A stretch of 49,658 nt of DNA from Clostridium sp. CS001 (GCF_020443565.1 NZ_JAIZZN010000030.1:1-49658), one strand, 5' to 3'. Positions 7,780 to 20,835 are shown, numbered from the stretch's first letter. Program-made: numbers and translations. Notes: generated from the sequence alone by a model not told the origin.

Positions 7780-9162
7780 TTATTCACCCTCTTTAACAGG
7801 TAAATACTTTTCAAGATATTCATCTCTAATTCTCTTAAGTTCAGTTCTTGGTAGTATAGATAGAAGCTCCCATCCTAAATTTATTGTTTCTTCAATGGTT
7901 CTATTAGTTCCAAACCCTTGAGATACATACTGCTTTTCAAAAGCATCTGCAAATTTTGCATAGGCTTTATCAGCATCAGATAAGGCTGATTCTCCTAAAA
8001 TAACTGCAAGTTCTTTTGCTTGTTTACCTTGTGCATAAGCAGCAAACAATTGGTTCATTGTATCAGCATGGTCTTCTCGTGTTTTGCCCTTGCCTATACC
8101 TTTATCTTTAAGTCTTGATAGTGAAGGTAGAACATCTACTGGAGGCATAATGCCTTTTTTATAAAGTTCTCTACTTAAAATAATCTGTCCTTCAGTTATA
8201 TATCCTGTTAAGTCAGGAATAGGATGAGTTATATCATCTTCTGGCATTGTAAGCATTGGTATTTGAGTTATTGAACCTTCAAGGCCTTTGATTCTACCAG
8301 CTCTTTCATATAATGTAGAAAGGTCAGTATAAAGATATCCTGGATATCCACGTCTACCTGGAACTTCTTTTCTTGCAGCTGAAACTTCACGTAGAGCCTC
8401 ACAGTAATTTGTAATGTCAGTCATTATTACAAGTACGTGCATTCCACGCTCATATGCAAGATATTCAGCAGTAGTTAGAGCCATTCTAGGTGTAGCTATT
8501 CTCTCAATTGCTGGGTCATTTGCAAGATTCATAAATAATACAGTTCTGTCTATTGCACCAGTACTTGTAAAATCATCTACGAAGAATTGTGCTTCCTCAA
8601 ATGTTATCCCTATGGCTGCAAATACAACAACAAACTTTGAATCCGAATTTAACACCTTCGCTTGTCTTGCAATTTGAGCTGCAAGCTCTGCATGTGGAAG
8701 ACCTGATCCAGAGAAAACTGGTAGTTTTTGTCCTCTAACTAAGGTATTAAGTCCATCTATAGCAGAAATACCTGTTTGAATAAACTCAGATGGATAGTCT
8801 CTTGCTACGGGATTTAATGGTTCTCCATTTATGTCTAATCTCTTATCAGGTATAATTTTAGGTCCACCATCTTTAGGTCTTCCAAGTCCGTCAAAGACTC
8901 TTCCAAGCATATCCTCTGAAACTCCAAGTTCCAGTGGTCTTCCTAAAAACTTAGCCTTACTACCTTTTAAATTAATTCCTGCGGAACTTTCAAATAACTG
9001 AACCATCGCTTTATCTTCGCTTATTTCAAGTACTTTTCCACGTCGAATCTCTCCATTTTGTAGTTCTATTTCTACTAGTTCATCATAACTTACACCTTGA
9101 ACTTTTTCTACAACCATAAGGGGTCCTACAACTTCTGCTACGGTTCTATATTCTCTAATCAT
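7780..9162 (-). CDS. ntpB: V-type ATPase subunit B (non-catalytic head subunit)
   Basis: Subunit B alternates with A in the A3B3 head. The family start [20 protein letters not shown] and the segment [20 protein letters not shown] (near 155-175), which replaces the P-loop of catalytic subunits, identify it; [27 protein letters not shown]-type sequence follows. 460 residues is standard. It overlaps the ntpA stop by 8 bases. Nucleotide binds here without hydrolysis in studied homologues. Confidence 0.97.
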   Translation of the reverse strand: MIREYRTVAEVVGPLMVVEKVQGVSYDELVEIELQNGEIRRGKVLEISEDKAMVQLFESSAGINLKGSKAKFLGRPLELGVSEDMLGRVFDGLGRPKDGGPKIIPDKRLDINGEPLNPVARDYPSEFIQTGISAIDGLNTLVRGQKLPVFSGSGLPHAELAAQIARQAKVLNSDSKFVVVFAAIGITFEEAQFFVDDFTSTGAIDRTVLFMNLANDPAIERIATPRMALTTAEYLAYERGMHVLVIMTDITNYCEALREVSAARKEVPGRRGYPGYLYTDLSTLYERAGRIKGLEGSITQIPMLTMPEDDITHPIPDLTGYITEGQIILSRELYKKGIMPPVDVLPSLSRLKDKGIGKGKTREDHADTMNQLFAAYAQGKQAKELAVILGESALSDADKAYAKFADAFEKQYVSQGFGTNRTIEETINLGWELLSILPRTELKRIRDEYLEKYLPVKEGE

Positions 9163-10927
9163 TAGTAACCCCTCCTTCTGTTATTAATTTTTCTACTTCA
9201 CTAGATAAAGCTGTAAATATATCATCAATCTTTGACATTTCAGTTTCTGCAATATATTTTGATCTTGCTATTTTATCTCTTACTTCCATATTTAATATCT
9301 TATTTAAATAAACTCCTGCTGCTAATCCTTTTTCTGCTTCAACTTGGAATGTTAAAACTAACTTTAACATTTTGTGTTGTTTTTCTAATGATGAATAAGT
9401 ATCCACCTCATGGAAAGCATTTTGTTGAAGATAATCTTCTCTAATTGACTTAGCAACTTCTAATTTTAATCTATCTTTTTCAGAAAGAGCATCTATACCT
9501 ACAAGTCTTACTATTTCATCAAGTTTTGCTTCTTCTTGAAGAATTATCATAGCTTTATTTCTAAGATCAGTCCAGTCACTTGCAACGCTATCATCCATCC
9601 ACTTACCTATCTTATCTAAATATAGTGAGTAAGAATCTAGCCAATTTATTGCCGGGAAATGTCTTCTATACGCAAGTTGAGCATCTAGTCCCCAGAATAC
9701 TTTAACTATTCTTAGCGTACCCTGTGTAACTGGCTCTGACAAATCTCCACCTGGAGGTGATACTGCACCAATAACTGTAAGTGCTCCTACTCTTTCAGAG
9801 TCTCCAAGACAAACTACCTTTCCAGCTCTTTCATAAAAATCAGCTATACGTGATCCAAGATATGCTGGATACCCCTCATCACCTGGCATCTCTTCAAGTC
9901 TTCCGGACATTTCACGTAGTGCTTCTGCCCATCTTGAAGTAGAGTCTGCCATTACCGCTACTGAGAATCCCATATCTCTATAAAATTCTGCAATAGTTAT
10001 ACCTGTGTAAACAGAAGCTTCTCTAGCTGCAACTGGCATATTAGATGTGTTTGCGATTAAAACAGTTCTTTTCATTAAAGATTCACCTGTTTTTGGGTCT
10101 TTAAGTTCTGGGAACTCATTCAAAACGTCTGTCATTTCGTTTCCACGTTCACCACAACCTATGTAAACAACTATTTCTGCATCTCCCCATTTTGCGAATT
10201 GATGCTGAACTACAGTTTTTCCACTTCCGAAAGGACCTGGAACGCATGCTGTACCACCCTTTGTTACTGGGAAAAAAGTATCTATTACTCTTTGACCTGT
10301 AACTAATGGCTCTATTGGATTTAATTTTGCTGCATAAGGTCTTCCACGTCTTACAGGCCATTTTTGCATTAATGTAATCTGCTTAATTCCTGATTCCGTT
10401 TGCACCTCTGCTACAACTTCCTCTACAGTAAACTCTCCTGCAGTTATAGAAGTTATAGTTCCTGAAATTCCATTTGGTATCATTATTGTTTGAGTTATAA
10501 CGCTAGTTTCCTTTACGCTACCTATTGCTGACCCTGAAGAAACCACATCTCCAACAGAAGCTGTAGGAACAAAATCCCATTTACGTGTTCTATCTAAAGG
10601 AGTAACATTTACACCTTTAGTTAAGAAGTTACCAGCAATAGCTCTTATTGCATCAAGAGGTCTTTGAATTCCATCAAACATTGATTCCATAAGTCCTGGT
10701 CCAAGTTCCACACTTAGTGGTTCTCCAGTAGATTCTACAGGGTCTCCTGGTTTTAGACCTGATGTTTCCTCATATACTTGAATGGAGGCTCTATCTCCTC
10801 TCATTTCGATAATTTCGCCAATAAGACCTTTTTCGCCAACCTTAACTACGTCATATATATTAGCTTCATCCATGTCTTTTGCAACAACCAACGGACCCGA
10901 AACTTTTACAATTTTACCGATTTTCAA
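9155..10927 (-). CDS. ntpA: V-type ATPase subunit A (catalytic)
   Basis: Subunit A hydrolyses (or synthesises) ATP at the A/B interface. The P-loop GPFGSGKT lies near residue 234, with the catalytic GERGNEM segment after it, and the large non-homologous insert typical of A subunits precedes it. 590 residues is the usual length. GGTAGGGAG stands 5 bases upstream of the ATG. It is followed by ntpB with an 8-base overlap. In clostridia this enzyme may work as an ATP-driven ion pump; direction is not readable from sequence. Confidence 0.97.
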   Translation of the reverse strand: MKIGKIVKVSGPLVVAKDMDEANIYDVVKVGEKGLIGEIIEMRGDRASIQVYEETSGLKPGDPVESTGEPLSVELGPGLMESMFDGIQRPLDAIRAIAGNFLTKGVNVTPLDRTRKWDFVPTASVGDVVSSGSAIGSVKETSVITQTIMIPNGISGTITSITAGEFTVEEVVAEVQTESGIKQITLMQKWPVRRGRPYAAKLNPIEPLVTGQRVIDTFFPVTKGGTACVPGPFGSGKTVVQHQFAKWGDAEIVVYIGCGERGNEMTDVLNEFPELKDPKTGESLMKRTVLIANTSNMPVAAREASVYTGITIAEFYRDMGFSVAVMADSTSRWAEALREMSGRLEEMPGDEGYPAYLGSRIADFYERAGKVVCLGDSERVGALTVIGAVSPPGGDLSEPVTQGTLRIVKVFWGLDAQLAYRRHFPAINWLDSYSLYLDKIGKWMDDSVASDWTDLRNKAMIILQEEAKLDEIVRLVGIDALSEKDRLKLEVAKSIREDYLQQNAFHEVDTYSSLEKQHKMLKLVLTFQVEAEKGLAAGVYLNKILNMEVRDKIARSKYIAETEMSKIDDIFTALSSEVEKLITEGGVTND

Positions 10928-10944
10928 GATATCTCCCTACCTTT

Positions 10945-11262
10945 CTATAAAATATTTACGCCCACTGCCTTTTCCACATTATCTCTAATTCTTTGCATAC
11001 CTATATTTAGTGAGCCTTGATTACTTGGTATTAATATAATGGCAGGAAGCATCTGTCTATTATATCTTTTTATAGTTTCATCTAGATGCTGAGCTATCTG
11101 CTCTGTAACAAATATAACTGCATAATTATTTAATGCCATTTTATCTATAACTTTTCTAGCTTCTTCAACTTCAATAACTGGATACACGTCAATCCCAAGA
11201 GCCTTAAAAGCAAGTATTGAATCTTTATCTCCAACTACTCCTACTTTATGCATAAACCTCAC
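10945..11262 (-). CDS. ntpG: V-type ATPase subunit F (NtpG)
   Basis: A 105-residue Rossmann-like protein that binds the central shaft with subunit D. The sequence [23 protein letters not shown] is the family start and IILIPS near residue 80 is also typical. The gene lies between C and A, its usual position, and overlaps the C-subunit stop by 17 bases. Called AtpF or subunit F in archaeal naming. Confidence 0.93.
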   Translation of the reverse strand: MRFMHKVGVVGDKDSILAFKALGIDVYPVIEVEEARKVIDKMALNNYAVIFVTEQIAQHLDETIKRYNRQMLPAIILIPSNQGSLNIGMQRIRDNVEKAVGVNIL

Positions 11263-12247
11263 GCACCCTTTCTCTTATAACTGCCGTATCAACTTTATTT
11301 AGTTTTCCAACCATAATTATTCTTATTACTTTAATTTCTGTTTCCTTAGCTGCAATATAAGCAAATACTGGCTCTGGTCCAAAAGTTATATACTTAGCAC
11401 CTTTCAGATTATTCATAATGTAATCTTCCGAAAGCTTTTCAAAAGCTGAAAGTTTACCTGTTTTCAAATACTCCTCTAGTCCTAGCTTTATAACTTCTCC
11501 ATATTTAAGTGAAGAAAATTTAGTTGCTAAATTTTCAATAGGTTCTTCAAATGATCTTACTAAAATATCCTTAGATATCTCACCACCATCTAAAATTACT
11601 TCTTTTAAAAATTTAACATCTTTTTCTTGTTTCTTTAATCTAACAATTGATTTTATATTAGAAAAATCTATGTTCATTTTAATATAATCAATCATGAAAT
11701 CAATTTTTGTTTCTTTTGCTCTAGCAAGCATATCTATATACATATATTTATCTAAAATAATATCTATCTTTTGAGGGTCTTTAAGTTCATGATAGACTTT
11801 TTCTGCTTCAAGTATAGCCTCCATCATATTAGGCTGTAGTTCCTTATATTCCATATTAGCCATGTAACTTGTTAATTTCTCTATTTCCACTGTACCCACG
11901 GGAATTAGCATATGAGAAAAATCCTTATCTAAAATCCGCGCCTTTAGCATTACTTTGATATTATGATAATCATATTTCAAACTCATAATATCTACTATAA
12001 CAGGGTCTGGAGAAACTTTGTACATAAAGGAATATACCCTATTTAACTCCTCTTTAAGTAATATATTGTAGTCCTCTGGTCTTTTTACATTAACCATTAA
12101 GCTTGCATATTCAGTTTCCTGCAAAATCTTAATCACATCTTCTGGCGAGGTACTATCAATCATTCTCTCAATCTTTAATTTGTTAAGGAGTCTTTTTTCT
12201 AATACTCTTAGCCTAGCCACAGCTTGTGTAAAATTCATTTCATCCAT
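11246..12247 (-). CDS. ntpC: V-type ATPase subunit C (rotor adaptor to the membrane ring)
   Basis: Subunit C is the funnel-shaped adaptor between the D/F shaft and the K ring. It is mostly helical, 333 residues, with the family pattern [11 protein letters not shown] at the start and [13 protein letters not shown] near residue 110. The start could be either ATG 12247 or ATG 12238 (MNFTQ); AAGGAGG at 12258-12264 favours the first. A stable hairpin separates it from ntpE, unlike the tight spacing elsewhere in the operon. Confidence 0.92.
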   Translation of the reverse strand: MDEMNFTQAVARLRVLEKRLLNKLKIERMIDSTSPEDVIKILQETEYASLMVNVKRPEDYNILLKEELNRVYSFMYKVSPDPVIVDIMSLKYDYHNIKVMLKARILDKDFSHMLIPVGTVEIEKLTSYMANMEYKELQPNMMEAILEAEKVYHELKDPQKIDIILDKYMYIDMLARAKETKIDFMIDYIKMNIDFSNIKSIVRLKKQEKDVKFLKEVILDGGEISKDILVRSFEEPIENLATKFSSLKYGEVIKLGLEEYLKTGKLSAFEKLSEDYIMNNLKGAKYITFGPEPVFAYIAAKETEIKVIRIIMVGKLNKVDTAVIRERVREVYA

Positions 12248-12276
12248 ATATGGCTATCCTCCTTGTTTTGCTCTTA

Positions 12277-12307
12277 AGTAGATAACAATTTATAATTGTT
12301 ATCTACT
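12277..12307 (-). promoter_or_regulatory. Intercistronic stem-loop between ntpE and ntpC
   Basis: A perfect 14-bp stem (12277-12290 with 12294-12307) with a 3-base loop lies 7 bases after the ntpE stop and just ahead of the ntpC ribosome binding site. It has no T-run, so it is unlikely to terminate. An mRNA processing or stability element that sets subunit ratios is the simplest reading, but this is inference. Confidence 0.6.
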
Positions 12308-12313
12308 CTAGAT

Positions 12314-12913
12314 TTAATTAAATAACTGCTGAACAATGTCTGCCTCAAGTTCATCTCTTAAGGAATTAACTAGATTTTCAAAAGTATTGTTAATCTCTAT
12401 GCCATTCTTAATTACTATAAATCCACTATTTATGTTTCGCGGATCAGAACTTAACTTCATTTCACCTATTTTACCTGAAAGATTAAGTGCTGAATTTATT
12501 TCTGATAAATACTCATCACTAAAAATATTTCTAAGTTTTGTAGGAAGTATTAACTCTTCATTTCCCGCTATTGGCATTGACAAAAGATATGTTTTTATAA
12601 GCTCTATGTATTGTTTATCGTTTATTTCTAAAAGATTTTCTAGAGCGCCCTTAAATACTTTGTCAATGATCCCCTGCATAGCTATTAATTTTTCATTTCT
12701 CACAGTTAATATAGTACTTGATATAATTCTTTGCTTTTCAGTAACAGCTTCAATTTTAGCTTTTTCAAGCATCTGAAGCTCTAATACCTTTGCGCTTTTT
12801 ACTTTATTTTCTATCATTGATGTTCCATTATCATTAGCTTCCTTTAATATAGCCTTCGCTTTAATGTTAGCGTCCTCTACTATTTTAGAAGATAAGTTGC
12901 TTAAATTTGACAT
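12314..12913 (-). CDS. ntpE: V-type ATPase subunit E (peripheral stalk)
   Basis: Subunit E pairs with the G/H-type coiled coil to form the peripheral stalk. Residues 1-90 form a charged helix rich in Ala, Lys and Glu (IVEDANIKAKAILKEAN), and the C-terminal half is globular with NSGFIVIKNGIEINNTF, a family signature. 199 residues is normal. It lies 33 bases after ntpK in the conserved order. Confidence 0.9.
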   Translation of the reverse strand: MSNLSNLSSKIVEDANIKAKAILKEANDNGTSMIENKVKSAKVLELQMLEKAKIEAVTEKQRIISSTILTVRNEKLIAMQGIIDKVFKGALENLLEINDKQYIELIKTYLLSMPIAGNEELILPTKLRNIFSDEYLSEINSALNLSGKIGEMKLSSDPRNINSGFIVIKNGIEINNTFENLVNSLRDELEADIVQQLFN

Positions 12914-12946
12914 ATATACACATCCTCTAACTTCTTAGTTTTAAAA

Positions 12947-15390
<2,444 letters not shown>

Positions 15391-15404
<14 letters not shown>

Positions 15405-15717
15405 TAATTTTCACTATCCTCTCAACAACAGTTTTAACTGCTCTATCAAATCTTTCACTTTCTAAATTAATTATACTTTTTACCTCAGTTTTACCCTTTT
15501 CTAAAATAGGCTCACAGGCTTTTTTACCTTCTTCTTTAGCATTTTCAATAATCTTTTTAATTTCTTCTTTAGCAGAATTTAAAACTTCTTTATATTGACT
15601 TTCAGCCTCAAGCTCAGCCTTTTTAGATATATCCTTACTATCTAAAATTGCTTTATTGATAATATCCGCTGCTTGTTTCTCTACTTCTTTTATACTGTTT
15701 ATCGCCTCTAATGCCAA
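15391..15717 (-). CDS. ntpF: V-type ATPase coiled-coil stalk subunit (NtpF / subunit H-G)
   Basis: A 108-residue almost continuous Ala/Glu/Lys-rich helix (KEVEKQAADIINKAILDSKD, then EAESQYKEVLNSAKEEIKKI) matches the peripheral-stalk partner of subunit E. It is the first gene of the operon, as ntpF is in E. hirae. The RBS AGGTGGTG is 5 bases upstream of the ATG. Low-complexity composition makes exact family naming (subunit G versus H) uncertain. Confidence 0.85.
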
Positions 15718-16066
15718 AATATCACCACCTTCTTCTTAGACGGTACATTTAAATAAATGACAAGTTACTATTCTTATCACTTTTTCTATATACCTAACTA
15801 GATATATTTTTTTGCAATTCAACTCTTAATACTACAATTAATGACAATTAATAACAGATTATAACAAATATTTGTTATAATACTTAATGTAGTATTCATT
15901 ACAACTTGATTATACTTATTTTTTGTATAAATTTCAACTGCTTTTTTAGAAAATCAACAAATATTCGTAATATTAAATTACCACACTAAGATAAAAACCA
16001 TTATTAATGCACTTTGCAACCATTTTTATTTTTTTTTGAAATTTACTTATCTTACTCTTTCATATT
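15718..16066 (-). promoter_or_regulatory. V-ATPase operon promoter and long structured leader
   Basis: On the minus strand TTGAAA (15932-15937), a 17-base spacer and TATAAT (15909-15914) make a near-consensus promoter, giving a leader of about 185 bases. Inside it lies a large dyad: a perfect 24-bp palindrome (15858-15881) flanked by arms 15828-15841 and 15884-15896 that pair over about 13 bp. The remaining sequence up to 16066 is AT-rich and shows no gene. Confidence 0.7.
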
Positions 16067-17752
16067 CTAAAATACTATAGATGTTATATCCATTATATTA
16101 TTCTCATCATTAATATCATAAATTAAATAATGAGGCTCTAAGCATACAGTAGAACTCTCTATATAGTCTAAAATACTAATCATAAATTTTTCAATATGAA
16201 TATTATTCACATTATTTATAATGCTGGTTTGTAATAATTTTTCTTTAATGGTTCTTTCTATTTCTTTATTAGTTTCTCGATTCAAAAACTCTGGAAGCCA
16301 CTTTTTTTTGTTATATTTAAGATAGTCATACTTAACAATTTCTTTAAGAGCAAAATTATCTTCTTTAAGTTTTTCCATATTAAACTCAATAAACACCTTA
16401 TAATAATCTACAGAGGAGATGTTCCTACTTAAATATCCTTTTTCATAAAAAAATTGTCCTAGATCATAATAAAAATCAAAAGGTGTGTTAAATCTTTTCA
16501 CAAAATACTTTAATATAGTATTGAACTTTTGAGAATTATAGTACTTATCTACCATTTCTTCCACTCTTTTTAAAATAATGATTTCCTCATAACTAATATC
16601 CTTAGTTTTCAAGACTTCATAAGGGGTATAGTTTGGGTAAACAATCCCCCATTTCTCTACTTCATCTTGCATAGGCGCACCTTTTAGTATTTTTAGGAAT
16701 CCAAGTTGTATTTCATCTGGTTCTATGTCATACAGATCATTAAAAGATCTTTTAAAGGATTCAAAATTTTCTCCTGGAAGTCCTGCAATTAGATCTAAAT
16801 GTTGCATTATATTTCCATGCTTCTTTAAAGTCATAACTTGCTTTTTAATATCTTCAAAAACCACAAATCTATTTATATTTTTTAACACTTCATTGTTTGT
16901 AGTCTGCACCCCTATCTCAAACTGAAATCTACCCTTTTGTGCCTTTTCTAAAAGCTTAAGCTGCTTATCACTTAATATATCTGCTGAGATTTCAAAATGA
17001 AAAACAGTTTCAGTATCTAGACTCATTAAGTATTCCCAAATCCCCATGGCAAATTCATCACTACAATTAAAGGTTCTGTCTACAAACTTAATAAGTCTTA
17101 CCTTTTTATCTATTAAAAACTTTAAATCCCTCTTAACTCTTTCAAGTTCCATGAACCTAACTCCTCGTATAGTTGAAGATAGGCAATATTTACAGTTGAA
17201 AGGGCACCCTCTTGATGATTCAAAATATACTATTTTGTTATTTAAATCATCATCAATGGTATATGGGAACACAACCTTATTTAAATCCATAAGTTTCCTT
17301 TTACCGCCATAAAAAATTTCATTATTTTCTTTGCAATATAAGCCTTCAATATCCTTAAGGTTTCTATTATTTATTACACATTCTATAAATTCTCTGAAGG
17401 TCTCTTCACCTTCTCCCTCAATTAGATAATCTGCCAAACTATCTTTTAAGTATTTTTCACTATCAAAGGATACTTCCGGACCTCCAAATAACAATTTTAT
17501 ATTATTATCTATAAGTTTGATTGATTCAGATACTTGTTTAACATAATCTTTGTTCCATATATAACAAGAAAAAACCACCATATCAGCCTTTTCTGCCATT
17601 ATTTCTTGAACAATTCTCTCCACTCTATCGTTTATGGAAAACTCTTTTATAAAACAATTATAATCTAAATCCTTCGTAAATGCTTTTAAATACCTAATTG
17701 CAAGGTTACTATGTGTAAACCTAGAATTAACTCCCACTAATAATACTTTCAT
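16067..17752 (-). CDS. B12-binding domain radical SAM protein (DUF4080-type)
   Basis: Residues 1-140 form a cobalamin-binding-like Rossmann domain (MKVLLVGVNSRFTHSNLAIR, LLFGGPEVSF), followed by a radical SAM core with the [4Fe-4S] motif CPFNCKYC (C183, C187, C190) and then a C-terminal domain of the DUF4080 kind. Length 561. The classical base-off histidine DxHxxG is not obvious, so real cobalamin binding is unproven; its substrate is unknown. ATG 17752 was chosen because AGGAGAGG lies 12 bases upstream; a start at 17797 adds a poor tail. It overlaps the upstream methyltransferase-like gene by 26 bases, suggesting coupled expression. Confidence 0.88.
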   Translation of the reverse strand: MKVLLVGVNSRFTHSNLAIRYLKAFTKDLDYNCFIKEFSINDRVERIVQEIMAEKADMVVFSCYIWNKDYVKQVSESIKLIDNNIKLLFGGPEVSFDSEKYLKDSLADYLIEGEGEETFREFIECVINNRNLKDIEGLYCKENNEIFYGGKRKLMDLNKVVFPYTIDDDLNNKIVYFESSRGCPFNCKYCLSSTIRGVRFMELERVKRDLKFLIDKKVRLIKFVDRTFNCSDEFAMGIWEYLMSLDTETVFHFEISADILSDKQLKLLEKAQKGRFQFEIGVQTTNNEVLKNINRFVVFEDIKKQVMTLKKHGNIMQHLDLIAGLPGENFESFKRSFNDLYDIEPDEIQLGFLKILKGAPMQDEVEKWGIVYPNYTPYEVLKTKDISYEEIIILKRVEEMVDKYYNSQKFNTILKYFVKRFNTPFDFYYDLGQFFYEKGYLSRNISSVDYYKVFIEFNMEKLKEDNFALKEIVKYDYLKYNKKKWLPEFLNRETNKEIERTIKEKLLQTSIINNVNNIHIEKFMISILDYIESSTVCLEPHYLIYDINDENNIMDITSIVF

Positions 17753-18266
17753 CTTCTGTTTTTCCTCTCCTTTTGCATTCCATGTAGTAAATATCATCTG
17801 AATTTTTCATGGTTAAAACTTCAAAATAAGGTTGTAAAATTTTCATTGTATTTTCTTTAGAGCTGTCTTTCAATACATTTAAGTCCTTTATACATATTTG
17901 CTTTGTACTTTTATCCGGCAATAAAATCTTTATTTTTGAATTAAAGCTTTTAGCAAAGCCTTTATCTATATCCCATATATATAGAAGTCCATCAATTTTT
18001 AAAAATCTATATATATCTTGTATCAATTTATTTTTGTTATGTGTAAGTTTTATATCACTTAAAGTAAGAAATAGTGCACAACTGTCATATTCATTTTCTT
18101 TTATTCTTATCTTCTCCTCTTTGCCCTCTATATACTCCAAATTGCTATATTCATCAGTATGCTGCTTGTAAATGTTATATATAATCCCATGGTTAGAAAA
18201 ACCTATATCTAATAAATTCCCTTTGAAGATTTGCTTCTCTAAATTTATAAAAGCCTCCTTTTTCAA
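17727..18266 (-). CDS. Class I SAM-dependent methyltransferase-like protein
   Basis: 179 residues with a degenerate motif I (GNLLDIGFSNHG near 18-29), an acidic strand (YDSCALFLTLSDI), and a motif-III-like LKIDGLLYIWDID, the usual layout of a class I methyltransferase. The glycine-rich loop is weaker than the DxGxGxG norm, so SAM binding is likely but not certain. It overlaps and precedes the radical SAM gene, and the two may act on the same substrate. Substrate unknown. Confidence 0.6.
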   Translation of the reverse strand: MKKEAFINLEKQIFKGNLLDIGFSNHGIIYNIYKQHTDEYSNLEYIEGKEEKIRIKENEYDSCALFLTLSDIKLTHNKNKLIQDIYRFLKIDGLLYIWDIDKGFAKSFNSKIKILLPDKSTKQICIKDLNVLKDSSKENTMKILQPYFEVLTMKNSDDIYYMECKRRGKTEDESIISGS

Positions 18267-18361
18267 TTATTGCCTCCTCACCAAGTTTTTTTATTTCACT
18301 TGTTTTACTTCTTTTGTAATTTATTCTGCAAAAACAAAATAATCCCTTTAAAATAAAGGAA

Positions 18362-19072
18362 TTATTTCTTAATATCATTATAAAAGTTTAACATAAGACC
18401 TGCAGTAGTCTTTTGTGCTCTTTGCACTATAAGAGTAGATATCTTCTTATATCTATCTTCCTTGTCTTGGATATTTGCGTAAGCAATATAAGTTTCATTA
18501 GCAAATAGTGCATTATTTTTTATATAATCTTTGATGTCTTCATGCTCTATTATTTCATTGAGGATAGGAAAAGAATAATCACTCATTAGTTTGCTTATAA
18601 TCCAAAGTTCAAAGTTCCTGTGACTTTTAAGCAATTTATTGTTTACATGTTGTGGCACTGTGGCATCCTGCACTAAATGGCATGCTGCACCAAAATAAAA
18701 TAATCCTTGTTTTATATCCCCAGCTTCCACAAACCTCAAAGCAGTTTTATAATATTTCCCGAATTCAGTTAATGCATTGGAAAATCCATAGAGCCCTGTG
18801 CCCTTAAGATGATGATAAAAATGATTTGAGCTTTTAAAATCTTGGTCTGCCCAAGTGACTCCATTATTTAGTTCTTTTATATATCCTTTATAAAAACTAT
18901 TAACCTCACTATATCCCTCATTTTTCAATATTTCTATAGATTGAATATTTATAAACTTATGAACTATACAATGAGTTTTCATAATCCTTTTTTTAATTGG
19001 ATTTACTGTTACCATTAAACCTTTTAAGGTTTTTCCATAGGTTGTTTCGAATTCTTTTTTCAAGCTGTTCAC
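18362..19072 (-). CDS. Zinc-dependent phospholipase C-like protein without signal peptide
   Basis: The zinc ligands of the Bacillus cereus PLC / C. perfringens alpha-toxin fold can be aligned: H34 (KTHCIVHKF), D76 (WADQDF), H84 (NHFYHH), H132 and D136 (ACHLVQD), H142 (PQHV), H151 and E155 (SHRNFELW). It therefore keeps the trinuclear site apart from the N-terminal Trp that must be exposed after signal removal in secreted enzymes. No signal peptide is visible, and at 236 residues the C-terminal C2-like membrane-binding domain of alpha-toxin is missing. It may act in the cytoplasm, or on another phosphoester. It stands alone between convergent and divergent neighbours. Confidence 0.8.
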   Translation of the reverse strand: MNSLKKEFETTYGKTLKGLMVTVNPIKKRIMKTHCIVHKFINIQSIEILKNEGYSEVNSFYKGYIKELNNGVTWADQDFKSSNHFYHHLKGTGLYGFSNALTEFGKYYKTALRFVEAGDIKQGLFYFGAACHLVQDATVPQHVNNKLLKSHRNFELWIISKLMSDYSFPILNEIIEHEDIKDYIKNNALFANETYIAYANIQDKEDRYKKISTLIVQRAQKTTAGLMLNFYNDIKK

Positions 19073-19323
19073 CTCTCAATTTAGTATAGTTAATTATACT
19101 TCTAAAACGTATTCAACTGTGTATAATGTTATTTAATATATTCTATACCTTTCTACTAAAACAAACAACTATGCTAACTATAAAAGTTATCACAACTACT
19201 AATAAATAGCAAGTGCCTCTTTATACTTTTTTATCATCCTTATAGAATATAATCAGGTCTCTTCACATACTAATTATTAATAACTGTTATCTAACCACAG
19301 GGAAGAATAAGGAGGGTCCTTTT
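19073..19323. other. Divergent intergenic region between PLC-like gene and spoVB-like gene
   Basis: About 250 bases with AT-rich sequence and no small gene I would support. It must hold both promoters. AAGGAGGG (19310-19317) is the ribosome binding site of the plus-strand gene. I could not pick a sporulation-sigma promoter with confidence. Confidence 0.4.
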
Positions 19324-20835
19324 ATGATTAAAGATAATTTCTATAGAGACTCAATAATACTCACCGTTTCAAATTTAACCGGTGGTGTATTAAGGTTTAT
19401 GTTTTCAATTTTACTCTCAAAAAAATTAGGTGCGGAGGGCATGGGATTATACAGCCTAGTAATGCCAATCTATGATCTGTTTATTTGCCTTATTTGCGGT
19501 GGAATGGTAACTGCTATTTCAAAAGAAGCCTCCTCTTATCATGGAATAAACGACTTTGCTAATTTAGAAAAATCTGTACACACTTCCTTAGTCTTTGATT
19601 TTCTATGGGCTATAATAGTAACACTTTTTGTATTTCTTTTTTCACCTTTCATCAGTACATATATAATAAAAGACCAAAGAACACTATATTCTCTTTGGGT
19701 TATTTGCCCCGCTTTAATCTTTGTTGCTCTTTCATCTATATATAAGGGTTATTTCTATGGTATTTCAAATGTTAAAGTTCCTGCAATAATAGATATAGTT
19801 GAAAAAACTGTAAGAATGGTCATAATACTTGGAATTATAAATTTCTTTGCATTAAAAAATGTAACCACTACTGTAACTGCCACATATATATCATTATCAA
19901 TTGGAGAACTTATAAGCTTTATCCTCTTGTTTGCTTACTATAAAAAAAGTAAAAATAAATTTAAGGTAACCACTAAAAAAACTGAGGGAAGAGCTCAACT
20001 TTTGTTTAATGTCCTTGTTGTTTCATTTCCCCTATGCTTAAATGGTTTTTTAACCACTGGAATCTCTGCATTATCCACATTAATTGTCCCAAGGCGGCTA
20101 GTATATGCAGGAATAGAGTATAGTGAAGCTTTATCCCTAATAGGTAAGTTTTCTGGTATGGCAATGAGCATAGTATTCTTCCCCTTTATTATAGTAATGT
20201 CCATGGCAACTATTTTAACCCCAGACATTTCTAAAAGTATTAGTAAAAAAGATTATAATGCTTTGAATAATAGGGTAATGGAGGTTATAAAAATCTCATT
20301 TTTACTAGGAATCTCAACAATGATAATATGTTTATGCTCTGGGGACTCTTTGGGAAAACTATTTTTTGATAGATATGACTTAGGCATTTACATACGCCTT
20401 GTTGCTATAAGTGCCCCTTTCATGTACATGTCTGGTTCAACCTTCGGAATATTAAACGGCCTTGGAAAACAAAAATCTCTTTTAATAAACTCTATAATAA
20501 CTTCCGTACTTCAACTTATATTGTTGTATATATTATTAGGTATTCCAAGTATAAATATTTTAGGTTATGGTATAACTCTCTTTATAAGTTCTATGGTAAG
20601 CTTCATATTAAATATTATTATAATCAAAAAAAATTGTTATATACAATTTTCCATGGTAGAAATTATAATTGATATATGTCTTAGCATACTCTTATACTTT
20701 ATATTGAAAATTTTAGATAACACTATACCAAATTCTATTTTTGTAACTAAAAATATAGTTATTATCATTACTGGCTTCTCTTTATTACTATTTTCTCTTT
20801 TGATTTCAAAAAAAACAAACAAGTCTAATGCTTAA
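19324..20835 (+). CDS. SpoVB-like MOP-family flippase
   Basis: A 503-residue polytopic protein with about 14 predicted membrane helices. The start DSIILTVSNLTGGVLRFMFSILLSKKLGAEGMGLYSLVMP matches the SpoVB/MATE-like polysaccharide transporter family; SpoVB is needed for spore cortex synthesis, probably moving lipid-linked precursors across the membrane. Several paralogues exist in clostridia, so the name spoVB is not assigned. AAGGAGGG lies 7 bases upstream. Transcribed towards a related flippase, with a shared hairpin between. Confidence 0.8.
   Translation: MIKDNFYRDSIILTVSNLTGGVLRFMFSILLSKKLGAEGMGLYSLVMPIYDLFICLICGGMVTAISKEASSYHGINDFANLEKSVHTSLVFDFLWAIIVTLFVFLFSPFISTYIIKDQRTLYSLWVICPALIFVALSSIYKGYFYGISNVKVPAIIDIVEKTVRMVIILGIINFFALKNVTTTVTATYISLSIGELISFILLFAYYKKSKNKFKVTTKKTEGRAQLLFNVLVVSFPLCLNGFLTTGISALSTLIVPRRLVYAGIEYSEALSLIGKFSGMAMSIVFFPFIIVMSMATILTPDISKSISKKDYNALNNRVMEVIKISFLLGISTMIICLCSGDSLGKLFFDRYDLGIYIRLVAISAPFMYMSGSTFGILNGLGKQKSLLINSIITSVLQLILLYILLGIPSINILGYGITLFISSMVSFILNIIIIKKNCYIQFSMVEIIIDICLSILLYFILKILDNTIPNSIFVTKNIVIIITGFSLLLFSLLISKKTNKSNA

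Noticed and set aside
10149-10361. 70-codon minus-strand frame inside ntpA
   Set aside because: Out-of-frame shadow of the conserved P-loop region of ntpA.
18193-18378. 61-codon minus-strand frame between PLC-like and methyltransferase genes
   Set aside because: Overlaps the methyltransferase start in another frame, with no ribosome binding site.
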